DNA of 64,000 bases from Blastomonas natatoria (GTDB taxonomy: Bacteria; Pseudomonadota; Alphaproteobacteria; Sphingomonadales; Sphingomonadaceae): NCBI RefSeq assembly GCF_003201955.1, contig NZ_QJJM01000008.1, positions 1 to 64,000 of the forward strand, in the 5' to 3' direction. How positions within the stretch are numbered: the stretch's first letter is position 1; the number at the start of each line of letters is the position of its first letter. Positions 54,829 through 62,804 of this stretch are shown here, one piece after another. Under the pieces are notes generated by a model. It did not search any database. It had not been told where the DNA came from and saw nothing but the letters and a program-made list of their open reading frames with translations. The translations under genes and the position numbers were made by a program.

Positions 54829-55302
54829 TCACGCAAACTGGTTAAAAAACCGTTCGCCAACGGGCCAAAGCGTCGCCATGGCGATCGCGACCCCATAGGG
54901 AACCTCGGGCTGGCCGGGCTTTTTCTTCCATTTGTGCTCGGCCAGAACGATCAGGGTAAGCGCTGCCCCGATCAGCGACATGATGATCGTGATCCGCGCC
55001 ATTTCGGTCCATGGAAACCACAGGGCGATCGCCCCCAGCAGCTTCACGTCACCACCGCCCATCGCGCCGATCGCGAACATCAGCGCAAAGAACAGGAACA
55101 CGGCTGCGCCGACCGCCAGCTGCATGGCCATGTCCGGCCAGAAGGAGAGTCCGCAGGCCCACCAGAAGACCGGCGCGGCAAGCGCGATGGCTGCGTTCAG
55201 CCAGTCCTCGATCTCTCGTCGCTTGATGTCGGTATAGGCCGCGTGCAACAGCGCGATTGCCAAGGCAGCCAGCAGACCGTAGACGAGGGGACCGTTTTCC
55301 AT
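54829..55302 (-). CDS. cpaA: Tad prepilin peptidase CpaA (TadV)
   Basis: A 157-residue polytopic membrane protein of the type IV prepilin peptidase family. Both catalytic aspartates are visible: one in AAYTDIKRREI and one in the GxGD-type GAMGGGDVKLLGAI. Short length without a methylase domain is normal for TadV/CpaA. It is the first gene of the minus-strand Tad operon, but no Flp pilin gene lies before it. The ATG at 55302 is used; a longer frame to 56193 is an artefact antisense to the hydrolase gene. Confidence 0.92.
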   Translation of the reverse strand: MENGPLVYGLLAALAIALLHAAYTDIKRREIEDWLNAAIALAAPVFWWACGLSFWPDMAMQLAVGAAVFLFFALMFAIGAMGGGDVKLLGAIALWFPWTEMARITIIMSLIGAALTLIVLAEHKWKKKPGQPEVPYGVAIAMATLWPVGERFFNQFA

Positions 55303-55323
55303 GGGGTCTGGCGTATAGCGGGC

Positions 55324-56307
55324 ATGACTTACCAAAAAGTAACCATTGACCGGCGCGCAATTCCGCCAGGCGCGGTCGAAAGCCGCTGGAATGCTGCCGA
55401 TGGCTGGCCGTTGCGCCGCATCGACTGGATGGCCGATGGTCCGGCCCGGGGTTCGATCCTGTTCATGCCCGGCCGCGGCGACATTTACGAAAAATATCTG
55501 GAGACGCTGGCGCACTGGCAGGCGGCCGGCTGGAACGTCACGTCGGCCGACTGGCGCGGGCAGGGCGGCAGCGGCCGGATGAGCGAGCATCAATATGTTG
55601 GCCATATCAACGATTTCAGCCAGTGGATCGACGACATTGCCAGCTTCTGGGCGGACTGGGTGGTTTCGCGTCCCGGGCCCTATGTCGTAGTCGGTCATTC
55701 GATGGGCGGGCATCTGATCGCCCGCGCCATTCAGGAAAAGCGCATCACCCCCGATGCGATGGTGCTGAGCGCGCCGATGCTGGGATTGAAGGGCCTCGGT
55801 CTGCCCTTGTCCGTCGGCCATATGGTCACCAAGCTGATGCGTAGCTTCGGCAGGCCCGAGCGCCCTGCCTGGAAGGTGAGCGAAAAGCCTGCCTCGCCGC
55901 TCGCCATCCGCCAGACGCTGCTGACGCATGACAATGACCGCTATCAGGACGAGCTGTGGTGGTGGGCAAGGCGGCCCGAGCTGGTCATGGGTCCGGCGAG
56001 CTGGCACTGGGTCGAGCGCGCCTATGAATCGATCATTCGCATGAACGCGCCCGGCCAGTGGGAGAAGCTCACCGTGCCGGTGCTGCTGATCGGCACCAGC
56101 GCCGACCAGCTGGTCGACAACAAGGCGGTGGTCGCCGCCGCCGGGCGCATTCCGGGTGCGGAGCTGCTCAGCTTCGGGCGCGAGGCGCGGCACGAGGTGT
56201 TGCGCGAGGTTGATCCGATCCGCGACCGGATTCTCGCTGCCATCGACGATTTTCTCGCGCGCAAGGCTCCGGCGGCGCAGACCGAAAAGGCCGGGGCCGC
56301 CGCCTGA
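55324..56307 (+). CDS. Alpha/beta hydrolase, lysophospholipase (PldB-like)
   Basis: A 327-residue cytoplasmic hydrolase. SILFMPGRGDIYEKYLETLAHW is the first strand and oxyanion region, and YVVVGHSMGGHLIARAI holds the nucleophile in GHSMG. Aspartate in VLLIGTSADQLVDN and histidine in FGREARHEVLREVDPI complete the triad. This fits the Hydrolase_4 (monoacylglycerol lipase/lysophospholipase L2) group. It starts 21 bases from the divergent cpaA gene and overlaps the next gene by one base. Confidence 0.88.
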   Translation: MTYQKVTIDRRAIPPGAVESRWNAADGWPLRRIDWMADGPARGSILFMPGRGDIYEKYLETLAHWQAAGWNVTSADWRGQGGSGRMSEHQYVGHINDFSQWIDDIASFWADWVVSRPGPYVVVGHSMGGHLIARAIQEKRITPDAMVLSAPMLGLKGLGLPLSVGHMVTKLMRSFGRPERPAWKVSEKPASPLAIRQTLLTHDNDRYQDELWWWARRPELVMGPASWHWVERAYESIIRMNAPGQWEKLTVPVLLIGTSADQLVDNKAVVAAAGRIPGAELLSFGREARHEVLREVDPIRDRILAAIDDFLARKAPAAQTEKAGAAA

Positions 56308-57419
56308 TGGCCGAGTACGACGTTGTCATTATCGGCGCAGGGATTGCCGGGGCCAGCCTTGCTGCCGAAGTCGCGCCGCACGCGCGCGTTCTCGTTGCAG
56401 AGGCCGAGGAACGGCCCGGCTATCATTCGACCGGGCGTTCGGCCGCCTTCTGGGCAGAAAGCTATGGCGGGCCGAAGGTCCAGCCGCTGACGACCGCGTC
56501 CGGCCCCTGGCTGCATTCGCCGCCGGGCGGCTATGGCGAGCGCAGCTTCCTCGCCCCGCGCGGCGCGCTCACATTAGCGCGGACAGGTGAGGAACCACTG
56601 CTCGATGCGTTCGAGGCGGAGTTTGCGGGCACCGGCGTGCGCATGGAGCGCTGGGGGCGGGATCGGATCGCCGCACTGTTGCCGGGGCTGGCGCCGGATA
56701 TCACGCAAGCGGTATACGAGCCCGATTGCCAGGACATCGATGTCGGCGGCCTGCATCATGCATTTCTTTCCGTCGCAAGGCGCGCAGGCGCGCAGATCGC
56801 GCTCAAGGCTCCGCTGGAGCGGGCGGACCATCGTGACGGACGATGGACGCTGCAGCTGGGCGGGCAACAGGTAACCGCGACACGGCTGGTCGATGCCGCC
56901 GGCGCCTGGGCCGATCCGGTGGCCGAGCGGTGCGGGGTTCGACCGCTCGGCGTGCAGCCCTATCGCCGCACGGTTGTGCAGTTGCGCACCAGCCCGGCTC
57001 CCGTCGCGCGTCTGCCGCTGACCCTGGGCATAAAGGGTGACTATTATTTCAAGCCCGAGGCCGGAAAACTGTGGCTCAGCCCGCATGACGAGACGCCCGA
57101 GGACCCCGGCGACACCGCGCCGGACGAGATGGACATGGCGATCGCGATCGACCGATTCTCGCAGGTCGTCGACTGGACCATCGAGGCGGTCGAGCATCGC
57201 TGGGCAGGCCAGCGCAGCTTCGCGCCCGACCGGCTGCCGTTGATCGGCTATGCTACTGATCAACCGGCGTTCTTCTGGTTCGCAGGCCAGGGCGGTTTCG
57301 GAATCCAGACCGCGCCTGCCGCCGCGCGTCTGGCCGCAAGCGTGCTGCTCGGCCTGACCCCCGATGCCATGCTGAGCCAGGTGGACGCGCAATTGTATAA
57401 TCCCGCGCGGCTGGGCTGA
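56307..57419 (+). CDS. FAD-dependent oxidoreductase, DAO family
   Basis: A 370-residue flavoenzyme. VVIIGAGIAGASLAAEVAPHARVLVAEAEE is the FAD-binding Rossmann segment. RPGYHSTGRSAAFWAESYGG, TRLVDAAGAWADPVAERCG and HRWAGQRSFAPDRLPLIGY with FWFAGQGGFGIQTAPAAARL match the glycine oxidase/D-amino-acid dehydrogenase type. The substrate cannot be told from sequence. It is coupled to the hydrolase gene by a TGATG overlap. Confidence 0.88.
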   Translation: MAEYDVVIIGAGIAGASLAAEVAPHARVLVAEAEERPGYHSTGRSAAFWAESYGGPKVQPLTTASGPWLHSPPGGYGERSFLAPRGALTLARTGEEPLLDAFEAEFAGTGVRMERWGRDRIAALLPGLAPDITQAVYEPDCQDIDVGGLHHAFLSVARRAGAQIALKAPLERADHRDGRWTLQLGGQQVTATRLVDAAGAWADPVAERCGVRPLGVQPYRRTVVQLRTSPAPVARLPLTLGIKGDYYFKPEAGKLWLSPHDETPEDPGDTAPDEMDMAIAIDRFSQVVDWTIEAVEHRWAGQRSFAPDRLPLIGYATDQPAFFWFAGQGGFGIQTAPAAARLAASVLLGLTPDAMLSQVDAQLYNPARLG

Positions 57420-57426
57420 CGACGCT

Positions 57427-57448
57427 GGCAGCATCGCTGCCGATTTTA
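57427..57448 (+). terminator. Short hairpin terminator
   Basis: GGCAGC at 57427-57432 pairs with GCTGCC at 57436-57441 around a 3-base loop and is followed by GATTTTA. It lies just after the stop of the FAD oxidoreductase gene and is a plausible weak intrinsic terminator. Confidence 0.55.
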
Positions 57449-57483
57449 TATCCTCGACGCATAAACACAGGGGAGTCGAGTCG

Positions 57484-57666
57484 ATGGCGCACAGCTTTGA
57501 AATCTACAAGGACAAGGCCGGCGAATTCCGGGTTCGGTTCAAGTACAATTCGGAAACGATGTTCTCGACCGAAGGCTATGCCAGCAAGGCATCGGCCAGG
57601 AACGCGATCGAATCGATCAAGAAGAACGGCCCCGAAGCGCCGGTGGTCGACAACAGCGATACCTGA
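57484..57666 (+). CDS. YegP-family small protein (DUF1508)
   Basis: A 60-residue protein made of one DUF1508 unit: FEIYKDKAGEFRVRFKYNSE, then a gap with METF-like MFSTEGYASKASARNAIESIKKN and the terminal helix. The family is widespread and dimeric, with no established function. The start is preceded by GGGGAGTCGAGTCG. It stands alone between the terminator and the DsrE-like gene. Confidence 0.88.
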   Translation: MAHSFEIYKDKAGEFRVRFKYNSETMFSTEGYASKASARNAIESIKKNGPEAPVVDNSDT

Positions 57667-57890
57667 ATCGGCGCCGACACCGACCTTGCCGTTCGTGAAC
57701 ACGCAGTTGAGCCTGCTCGCAGGCGCGACCGATCCCGACGAATGGCATCTGGATCTGCAGTCCGTGCACAACCTGCGCTATCAGCTGACGACGCGCACCA
57801 GTGTCGCCGCGGTTTGGAGGGGGTGAGATTTGGTGTAGCGTTCTCGGAATTCCCCAATCTGCGGTCATCGTTTTTGTAAAAGGAACTGCC

Positions 57891-58421
57891 ATGCGCATTG
57901 CAGTTGGGGCACTTGCCCTTCTCGTCGCCGCTCCTGCCTGGGGGCAGGCCTATCCCAAGGCCGTGCCATCGGCCGGAGTACCTCAGGACATCCCGGCGGC
58001 TATGGAAAAGCCTGACCGGTCGCTCCAGTACCGCGTCCTCTTCGACGTGTCGGAGCCCAACCGCGACAAGGATCAGCCGCACCAGACATTGCGCCGCGCA
58101 GGCAGCCTGTTGAACGCAATGGCGGCCAATGGCGTCAAGCCGGAAGCAGGAGCGGTCGCGATAGTCGTACATGGCGCACCGGATGCGAACCTGTTGACCG
58201 ATGCCGCGCATATGAAGCGGTTCGGCAAGCCCAACCCCAGTCTTGCCCTCCTGGAGGAACTGGCAGCGGCAGGGGTTTCGATCCGCATCTGCGGCCAGTC
58301 CTATCTCGCACGCGGCTATGCGCGCGACGAGCTTCACCCGGCGGTGCAAGTGGACCTTATGGCGATAGTGACGATCGCCAATTTGATGGCACAGGGCTAT
58401 GGCGTGGTTCGCGACGATTGA
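57891..58421 (+). CDS. Exported DsrE-like protein
   Basis: A 176-residue protein with a signal peptide (about 1-19, ...AAPAWGQA) and a DsrE/F-like fold: YRVLFDVSEPNRD opens the first strand, AIVVHGAPDANLLTD the second, and VSIRICGQSYLARGYARDELHP holds a cysteine at the position usual in these proteins. The family takes part in sulfur relay or binding; here it should act in the periplasm, and no sulfur genes are near. A GGAA box lies before the ATG at 57891, and the longer frame upstream is not used. Confidence 0.8.
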   Translation: MRIAVGALALLVAAPAWGQAYPKAVPSAGVPQDIPAAMEKPDRSLQYRVLFDVSEPNRDKDQPHQTLRRAGSLLNAMAANGVKPEAGAVAIVVHGAPDANLLTDAAHMKRFGKPNPSLALLEELAAAGVSIRICGQSYLARGYARDELHPAVQVDLMAIVTIANLMAQGYGVVRDD

Positions 58422-58440
58422 TCGGAAAGCGCACCCGCGT

Positions 58441-59322
58441 TCACCGGTCTGCCCAATCCCCTCCGATCTTCTCTCTCAGCACCCCGCGCACGCGTTCAAC
58501 AACCGCGTCAGGCACTGAGTCGCTCTCGCGCACCAGCAATCCCAGCGTGCGCACATGCGCGAAATCCTCCATCCGCACCCGCGCGACCCCTGGCGCTGCA
58601 AAACAATCCGGCATTACCGTCACGCCGACGCCGGCTGCGACCAGCGCCAGGATGCGGTCGTCGCTGCGCGAGCGAGCGGCGAAGAAGGGGCGGACGCCGC
58701 GTGCGGTGAAATGCTGGCTGGTCTGGCCAAGCAGTTCGCAATGGCGGCGCACCAGCATCACGTCGCGCGCCAGCTCGGGTGCGGCGATGGCGGTGCGCTG
58801 CGCCAGCGGGTGGCTGGCGGGGAGCGCGAGGCTGTAGCCTTCGGTCACCACCGGCTCGAAATCGGCGCGCAGGCGGCCCTGTGGCTCCATCGTGATCGCC
58901 AGGTCGATCCGGGCCGCCTCCAGTCGGTCGGTCAGCTCGCTCGCCCGTCCCTCGACGAACTCGGTGCGGATGCCGTCGAGCTCGGCGAGCGCGGCGGCCA
59001 TCGCGGCGACGATCGCGGTGGGGAGCGTGGAGAGCACGCCCAGCCGCATTATCGCCTCGGGCCGGTGGTGCTTCATTGCGGCCTCGGCCAGGTTGAACTG
59101 CGCCTCGATCCGCCGCGCGTGCTCGGCGAATTGCGCTCCCGTCGGCGTCAAGTCCACTCGCCGGTTGGAGCGGTGGAACAGCCGTGCGCCGACGCTTTCC
59201 TCCAGCCGCGCGATGCCGACCGAGAGCGTCGGCTGGGTGACGTTGCAGCTTTCCGCCGCCCGGGTGAAATTGCCATGTTCGACCACGGCGAGGAAATAGC
59301 GCAGCAGATAGCGTTCGATCAT
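58441..59322 (-). CDS. LysR-family transcriptional regulator
   Basis: A 293-residue regulator. The N-terminal winged helix-turn-helix is canonical: RYFLAVVEHGNFTRAAESCNVTQPTLSVGIARLEESVGARLFHR. The effector domain starts near residue 90 (RLGVLSTLPTAIVAAMAA). It is divergent from the isovaleryl-CoA dehydrogenase gene with a 99-base gap, so it is likely to control the leucine degradation genes; an effector such as an acyl-CoA or organic acid is a guess. The CAAT-N10-ATTG site at 59349-59366 is the candidate binding site. Confidence 0.9.
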   Translation of the reverse strand: MIERYLLRYFLAVVEHGNFTRAAESCNVTQPTLSVGIARLEESVGARLFHRSNRRVDLTPTGAQFAEHARRIEAQFNLAEAAMKHHRPEAIMRLGVLSTLPTAIVAAMAAALAELDGIRTEFVEGRASELTDRLEAARIDLAITMEPQGRLRADFEPVVTEGYSLALPASHPLAQRTAIAAPELARDVMLVRRHCELLGQTSQHFTARGVRPFFAARSRSDDRILALVAAGVGVTVMPDCFAAPGVARVRMEDFAHVRTLGLLVRESDSVPDAVVERVRGVLREKIGGDWADR

Positions 59323-59348
59323 AGACAGCGTCTAGGATAAACCCCTTT

Positions 59349-59366
59349 CAATATCAATTTTCATTG
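59349..59366. promoter_or_regulatory. Candidate LysR-type binding site
   Basis: CAAT-N10-ATTG lies in the AT-rich gap between the LysR gene and the divergent isovaleryl-CoA dehydrogenase gene. Dyad symmetry with an AT-rich centre is typical of LysR sites. A TTGACT at 59368-59373 close by may be the -35 box of the dehydrogenase promoter; the -10 is not clear. Confidence 0.4.
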
Positions 59367-59421
59367 GTTGACTTAGGAAGCTAGAACCGGTGCGATCAGA
59401 GATCCAGGAGAGGATGCCATA

Positions 59422-60579
59422 ATGTCCATGATGCCCGATTTCGACTTCGCCCTGGGCGAAGCTGCCGAGATGATCCGCGACACCACGCGGCGCTTTGCCA
59501 GCGACAGGATCGCGCCGATCGCCGCCAGAATCGATGCCGAGGACTGGTTCCCGGTCGATCTGTGGCCACAAATGGGCGAGCTCGGGCTGCACGGCATCAC
59601 GGTGAGCGAAGAGGATGGCGGGCTCGGCCTTGGCTATCTCGAGCATGTCATCGCGATGGAGGAGGTGAGCCGCGCGAGCGCGTCGCTCGGCCTCAGCTAT
59701 GGCGCGCATTCCAACCTGTGCGTCAACCAGCTGCGCCGCTGGGGCAATGCTGAGCAGAAGGCGAAATATTTGCCCGGCCTGATCTCGGGCGAGCATGTCG
59801 GATCGCTGGCCATGTCCGAAGTCGGCGCAGGCTCAGACGTCGTGTCGATGAAGCTCAAGGCCGATGCTGTATCGGGCGGTTACCGGCTCAACGGCACCAA
59901 GTTCTGGATCACCAACTCGGCCTACGCCGAGACGCTGATCGTCTATGCCAAGACGGGTGAGGGATCGGGCGGGATCACCGCGTTCATCATCGAAAAGGGA
60001 ATGCCCGGTTTCAGCATCGGCCAGAAAATCCAGAAGATGGGGATGCGCGGGAGCCCCACGGCAGAGCTGGTGTTCAACGACTGTTTCGTGCCGGATGAAA
60101 ACGTGATGGGTCCCTTGAACGGCGGGGTCGGCGTGCTGATGAGCGGGCTGGATTACGAGCGCGCGGTGCTCGCCGCAGGGCCGCTGGGCATCATGCAGGC
60201 GTGTCTCGACGTGGTGCTGCCCTATGTGCGCGAGCGCAAGCAGTTCGGCCAACCGATCGGCGCGTTCCAGATGGTGCAGGCGAAGGTCGCTGACATGTAT
60301 GTCGCGCTCAACAGCGCGCGCGCCTATGTCTATGCGGTGGCGCGCGCCTGTGATGCCGGCAAGACGACGCGCTTCGATGCGGCGGGGGCGATTTTGCTGG
60401 CGAGCGAGAATGCGGTGAAATGCTCGCTCGAGGCAATCCAGGCGCTGGGCGGGGCGGGGTACACGACCGACTGGCCGGTCGAGCGCTTCCTGCGCGATGC
60501 CAAGCTGTATGACATTGGTGCCGGGACGAACGAAATCCGCCGCTTCCTGATCGCGCGTGAATTGATTGGAGCGCGGTGA
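59422..60579 (+). CDS. ivd: Isovaleryl-CoA dehydrogenase
   Basis: A 385-residue acyl-CoA dehydrogenase of leucine catabolism that converts isovaleryl-CoA to 3-methylcrotonyl-CoA with FAD. AMSEVGAGSDVVSMKLKA and FWITNSAYAETLIVYAKT are the FAD-binding signatures. The GLDYERAVLAAGPLGIMQACLD segment carries the glutamate that is the catalytic base in isovaleryl-CoA dehydrogenases, which place it on this helix rather than near the C-terminus. QALGGAGYTTDWPVERFLRDAK and IGAGTNEIRRFLIAREL close the protein. Together with the two carboxylase genes that follow, the substrate call is firm. Confidence 0.92.
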   Translation: MSMMPDFDFALGEAAEMIRDTTRRFASDRIAPIAARIDAEDWFPVDLWPQMGELGLHGITVSEEDGGLGLGYLEHVIAMEEVSRASASLGLSYGAHSNLCVNQLRRWGNAEQKAKYLPGLISGEHVGSLAMSEVGAGSDVVSMKLKADAVSGGYRLNGTKFWITNSAYAETLIVYAKTGEGSGGITAFIIEKGMPGFSIGQKIQKMGMRGSPTAELVFNDCFVPDENVMGPLNGGVGVLMSGLDYERAVLAAGPLGIMQACLDVVLPYVRERKQFGQPIGAFQMVQAKVADMYVALNSARAYVYAVARACDAGKTTRFDAAGAILLASENAVKCSLEAIQALGGAGYTTDWPVERFLRDAKLYDIGAGTNEIRRFLIARELIGAR

Positions 60580-60607
60580 TGCGAATTTGGTCGGCTTCAT
60601 GCTTTAG

Positions 60608-60700
60608 CCGTCACCCTGAACTTGTTTCAGGGTCCATTTCTCCCTACGCGGCTTCGGCTCATCGGGCACGATGGATGCTGAAACAAGTTCAGCATGACGG
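60608..60700. repeat. Short palindromic element between ivd and the carboxylase beta gene
   Basis: Two 30-base arms, 60608-60637 and 60671-60700, lie in inverted orientation with 26 of 30 positions identical. Each arm contains a small hairpin, CCCTGAACTTGTTTCAGGG in the left and TGCTGAACTTGTTTCAGCA in the right (arm read 5' to 3'). The four differences are two compensatory base-pair changes in that stem. The spacer is 33 bases and holds no gene. The arms are the same family as the ends of the nuclease element at 62388-62789. Confidence 0.85.
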
Positions 60701-60709
60701 AGTTATGCA

Positions 60710-62311
60710 ATGACCGCTCCCGTTCTCGATACCAAGGTCGACACGAATTCAGACGCCTACCGCGCCGCTTTCGCACACAACAGCGCGCTGCGTGACGAGC
60801 TGTGGGCGAAGGTCGCCGAGGCCGCATTGGGCGGCAATGCCAAGTCGCGCGAGCGGCACACCGCGCGCGGAAAGCTGCTGCCGCGCGATCGCGTCGAGCG
60901 GTTGCTCGATCCCGGCTCGCCGTTTCTCGAGATCGGCCAGCTTGCGGCCTGTGATCAATATGACGGCGAAATCCCCGGCGGGGGCATGATCGCCGGGATT
61001 GGCCGCGTCTCGGGCCGCCAGTGCATGATCGTGTGCAACGATGCCACGGTGAAGGGCGGCACCTATTATCCGATGACGGTGAAGAAGCATCTTCGCGCGC
61101 AGGAAATCGCCGAGGCGAACCGGCTGCCGTGCATCTATCTGGTCGATAGCGGCGGCGCGAACCTGCCGCATCAGGCGGAGGTCTTCCCCGATCGCGAGCA
61201 TTTCGGCCGCATTTTCTTCAACCAGGCGAACATGTCCGCGAAGGGCATTCCGCAGATCGCCTGCGTGATGGGCAGCTGCACCGCAGGCGGCGCGTACGTT
61301 CCCGCCATGTCGGACGAGACGGTGATCGTGCGCAACCAGGGCACGATCTTCCTCGCAGGCCCCCCGCTGGTCAAGGCCGCGACGGGCGAGGAAATCAGCG
61401 CCGAGGACCTGGGCGGCGGCGACCTGCACGGGCGCAAATCGGGCGTGGTCGATCATGTCGCGGAGAATGACGAGCACGCGCTCACCATCGTGCGCGACAT
61501 CGTCTCGCACCTCGGGCCGATCCCCAAGCCGAATATCGACGTGCGTGTTCCGCGCGCGCCGAAATTCGACGCGGAAGAGCTCTACGGCATCATCCCCTCG
61601 GACGTCCGCGCGCCGTACGACGTGCACGAGGTGATCGCGCGGCTGGTCGATGGCAGCGAGTTCCACGAGTTCAAGGCGCTCTATGGCAGCTCCTTGGTGT
61701 GTGGCTTCGCGCATATCTGGGGCATGCCGGTGGCGATTCTGGCCAACAATGGCGTGCTGTTCAGCGAGAGCGCGGTCAAGGGCGCGCATTTCATCGAGCT
61801 CGCCTGCCAGCGGCGCATTCCGCTGTTGTTCTTGCAGAATATCAGCGGCTTCATGGTTGGCGGCAAGTACGAGGCGGAAGGCATTGCCAAGCATGGCGCC
61901 AAGCTGGTGACGGCGGTCGCCACGGCGAGCGTGCCCAAGGTGACCGTGCTGATCGGCGGCAGCTTCGGCGCGGGCAATTACGGCATGTGCGGCCGCGCCT
62001 ATTCGCCCCGCTTCCTGTTCACCTGGCCCAATGCGCGCATCAGCGTGATGGGCGGCGAACAGGCGGCGAGCGTGCTGGCGACCGTCCACCGCGACGCGGA
62101 CAAGTGGGACGAGCGCGAAGCCGAGGCGTTCAAGGCCCCGATCCGCCAGAAATACGAGGACGAGGGCAATCCCTATTACGCGACCTCGCGGCTGTGGGAC
62201 GACGGCATCATCGATCCCGCGCAGACGCGCGACGTGCTGGGCCTGGCGTTCGCGGCGTGCCTCAACGCGCCGGTTGAGGAGGCCCCCCGGTTCGGGGTGT
62301 TCCGGATGTGA
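60710..62311 (+). CDS. liuB: Methylcrotonyl-CoA carboxylase beta (carboxyltransferase) subunit
   Basis: A 533-residue carboxyltransferase that moves the carboxyl group from biotin to 3-methylcrotonyl-CoA. [53 protein letters not shown] and [29 protein letters not shown] are the N-terminal blocks, and [16 protein letters not shown] the glycine-rich acyl-CoA site. [27 protein letters not shown] and [16 protein letters not shown] match the MCC beta group specifically. The start is preceded by CGGAG, part of which is the edge of the repeat at 60608-60700. Confidence 0.93.
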   Translation: MTAPVLDTKVDTNSDAYRAAFAHNSALRDELWAKVAEAALGGNAKSRERHTARGKLLPRDRVERLLDPGSPFLEIGQLAACDQYDGEIPGGGMIAGIGRVSGRQCMIVCNDATVKGGTYYPMTVKKHLRAQEIAEANRLPCIYLVDSGGANLPHQAEVFPDREHFGRIFFNQANMSAKGIPQIACVMGSCTAGGAYVPAMSDETVIVRNQGTIFLAGPPLVKAATGEEISAEDLGGGDLHGRKSGVVDHVAENDEHALTIVRDIVSHLGPIPKPNIDVRVPRAPKFDAEELYGIIPSDVRAPYDVHEVIARLVDGSEFHEFKALYGSSLVCGFAHIWGMPVAILANNGVLFSESAVKGAHFIELACQRRIPLLFLQNISGFMVGGKYEAEGIAKHGAKLVTAVATASVPKVTVLIGGSFGAGNYGMCGRAYSPRFLFTWPNARISVMGGEQAASVLATVHRDADKWDEREAEAFKAPIRQKYEDEGNPYYATSRLWDDGIIDPAQTRDVLGLAFAACLNAPVEEAPRFGVFRM

Positions 62312-62346
62312 GGGGGGAGGCCACGCACCACTCCCGTCACCCAAAT

Positions 62347-62371
62347 CCTCCCCGAGCTTGTCTCGGGGAGG
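62347..62371. repeat. Perfect 10-bp hairpin with a CTTGT loop
   Basis: CCTCCCCGAG at 62347-62356 pairs perfectly with CTCGGGGAGG at 62362-62371 around the loop CTTGT. It lies 36 bases after the carboxyltransferase stop and 17 bases before the nuclease element. The loop sequence is the same as in the hairpins of the neighbouring repeats, while the stem is different. There is no T run, so a terminator role is uncertain. Confidence 0.75.
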
Positions 62372-62387
62372 GAGAGCGCGCACTTAC

Positions 62388-62789
62388 CCGTCACCCTGAA
62401 CTTGTTTCAGGGTCCATTCTTCCTGCCGCGCGGCGGGAGAGGATCAAAACCCAGACCCACCGCCAGGTCCGCCCAATTTGGGTTGTCGCTCTCGATCAGG
62501 TTGATCTTCCATTGCCGGTGCCAACGCTTGATTTGCTTTTCGCGTTCGATTGCCCCCTCCATGGTGTCGAACAGTTCGAAACGGACAAGCCGGTGGACAT
62601 GATAGCGCGACGTAAAGCTCTTGATTTCTTCGGTGCGGTGCTGATGCAGCCGTCCGACCAAGTTCGAAGTGACGCCGATGTACAACGTCCCATAGGCGTC
62701 GCTCGCCAGGATGTAGACGCAAGGTTCCCGGTCCATCACGCTCCCAGCAATGCCGCACCATGGACCCTGAAACAAGTTCAGGGTGACGG
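62388..62789. mobile_element. GIY-YIG nuclease element bounded by perfect 30-bp inverted repeats
   Basis: The 30-base arms at 62388-62417 and 62760-62789 are perfect inverted repeats and contain the hairpin CCCTGAACTTGTTTCAGGG. The 402-base unit holds a single gene, for a GIY-YIG nuclease, on the minus strand; its stop codon lies inside the left arm. No obvious target-site duplication is seen. It separates the two methylcrotonyl-CoA carboxylase genes, which normally sit close together. Confidence 0.75.
62407..62736 (-). CDS. GIY-YIG nuclease family protein
   Basis: A 109-residue single-domain protein. CVYILASDAYGTLYIGVTSN is the GIY-YIG strand pair, GRLHQHR holds the catalytic arginine on the first helix, and GAIEREKQIKRWHRQWKINLIE carries the conserved glutamate and the family tail. 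Members of this small UPF0213-like group are widespread, and their function is not settled. The ATG at 62736 has GGGAG six bases upstream; the frame continues upstream to a TTG inside the right inverted repeat. The last codons (NGP and stop) are encoded by the left inverted repeat. Confidence 0.9.
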   Translation of the reverse strand: MDREPCVYILASDAYGTLYIGVTSNLVGRLHQHRTEEIKSFTSRYHVHRLVRFELFDTMEGAIEREKQIKRWHRQWKINLIESDNPNWADLAVGLGFDPLPPRGRKNGP

Positions 62790-62804
62790 AAGAGGTTATC
62801 TCCC

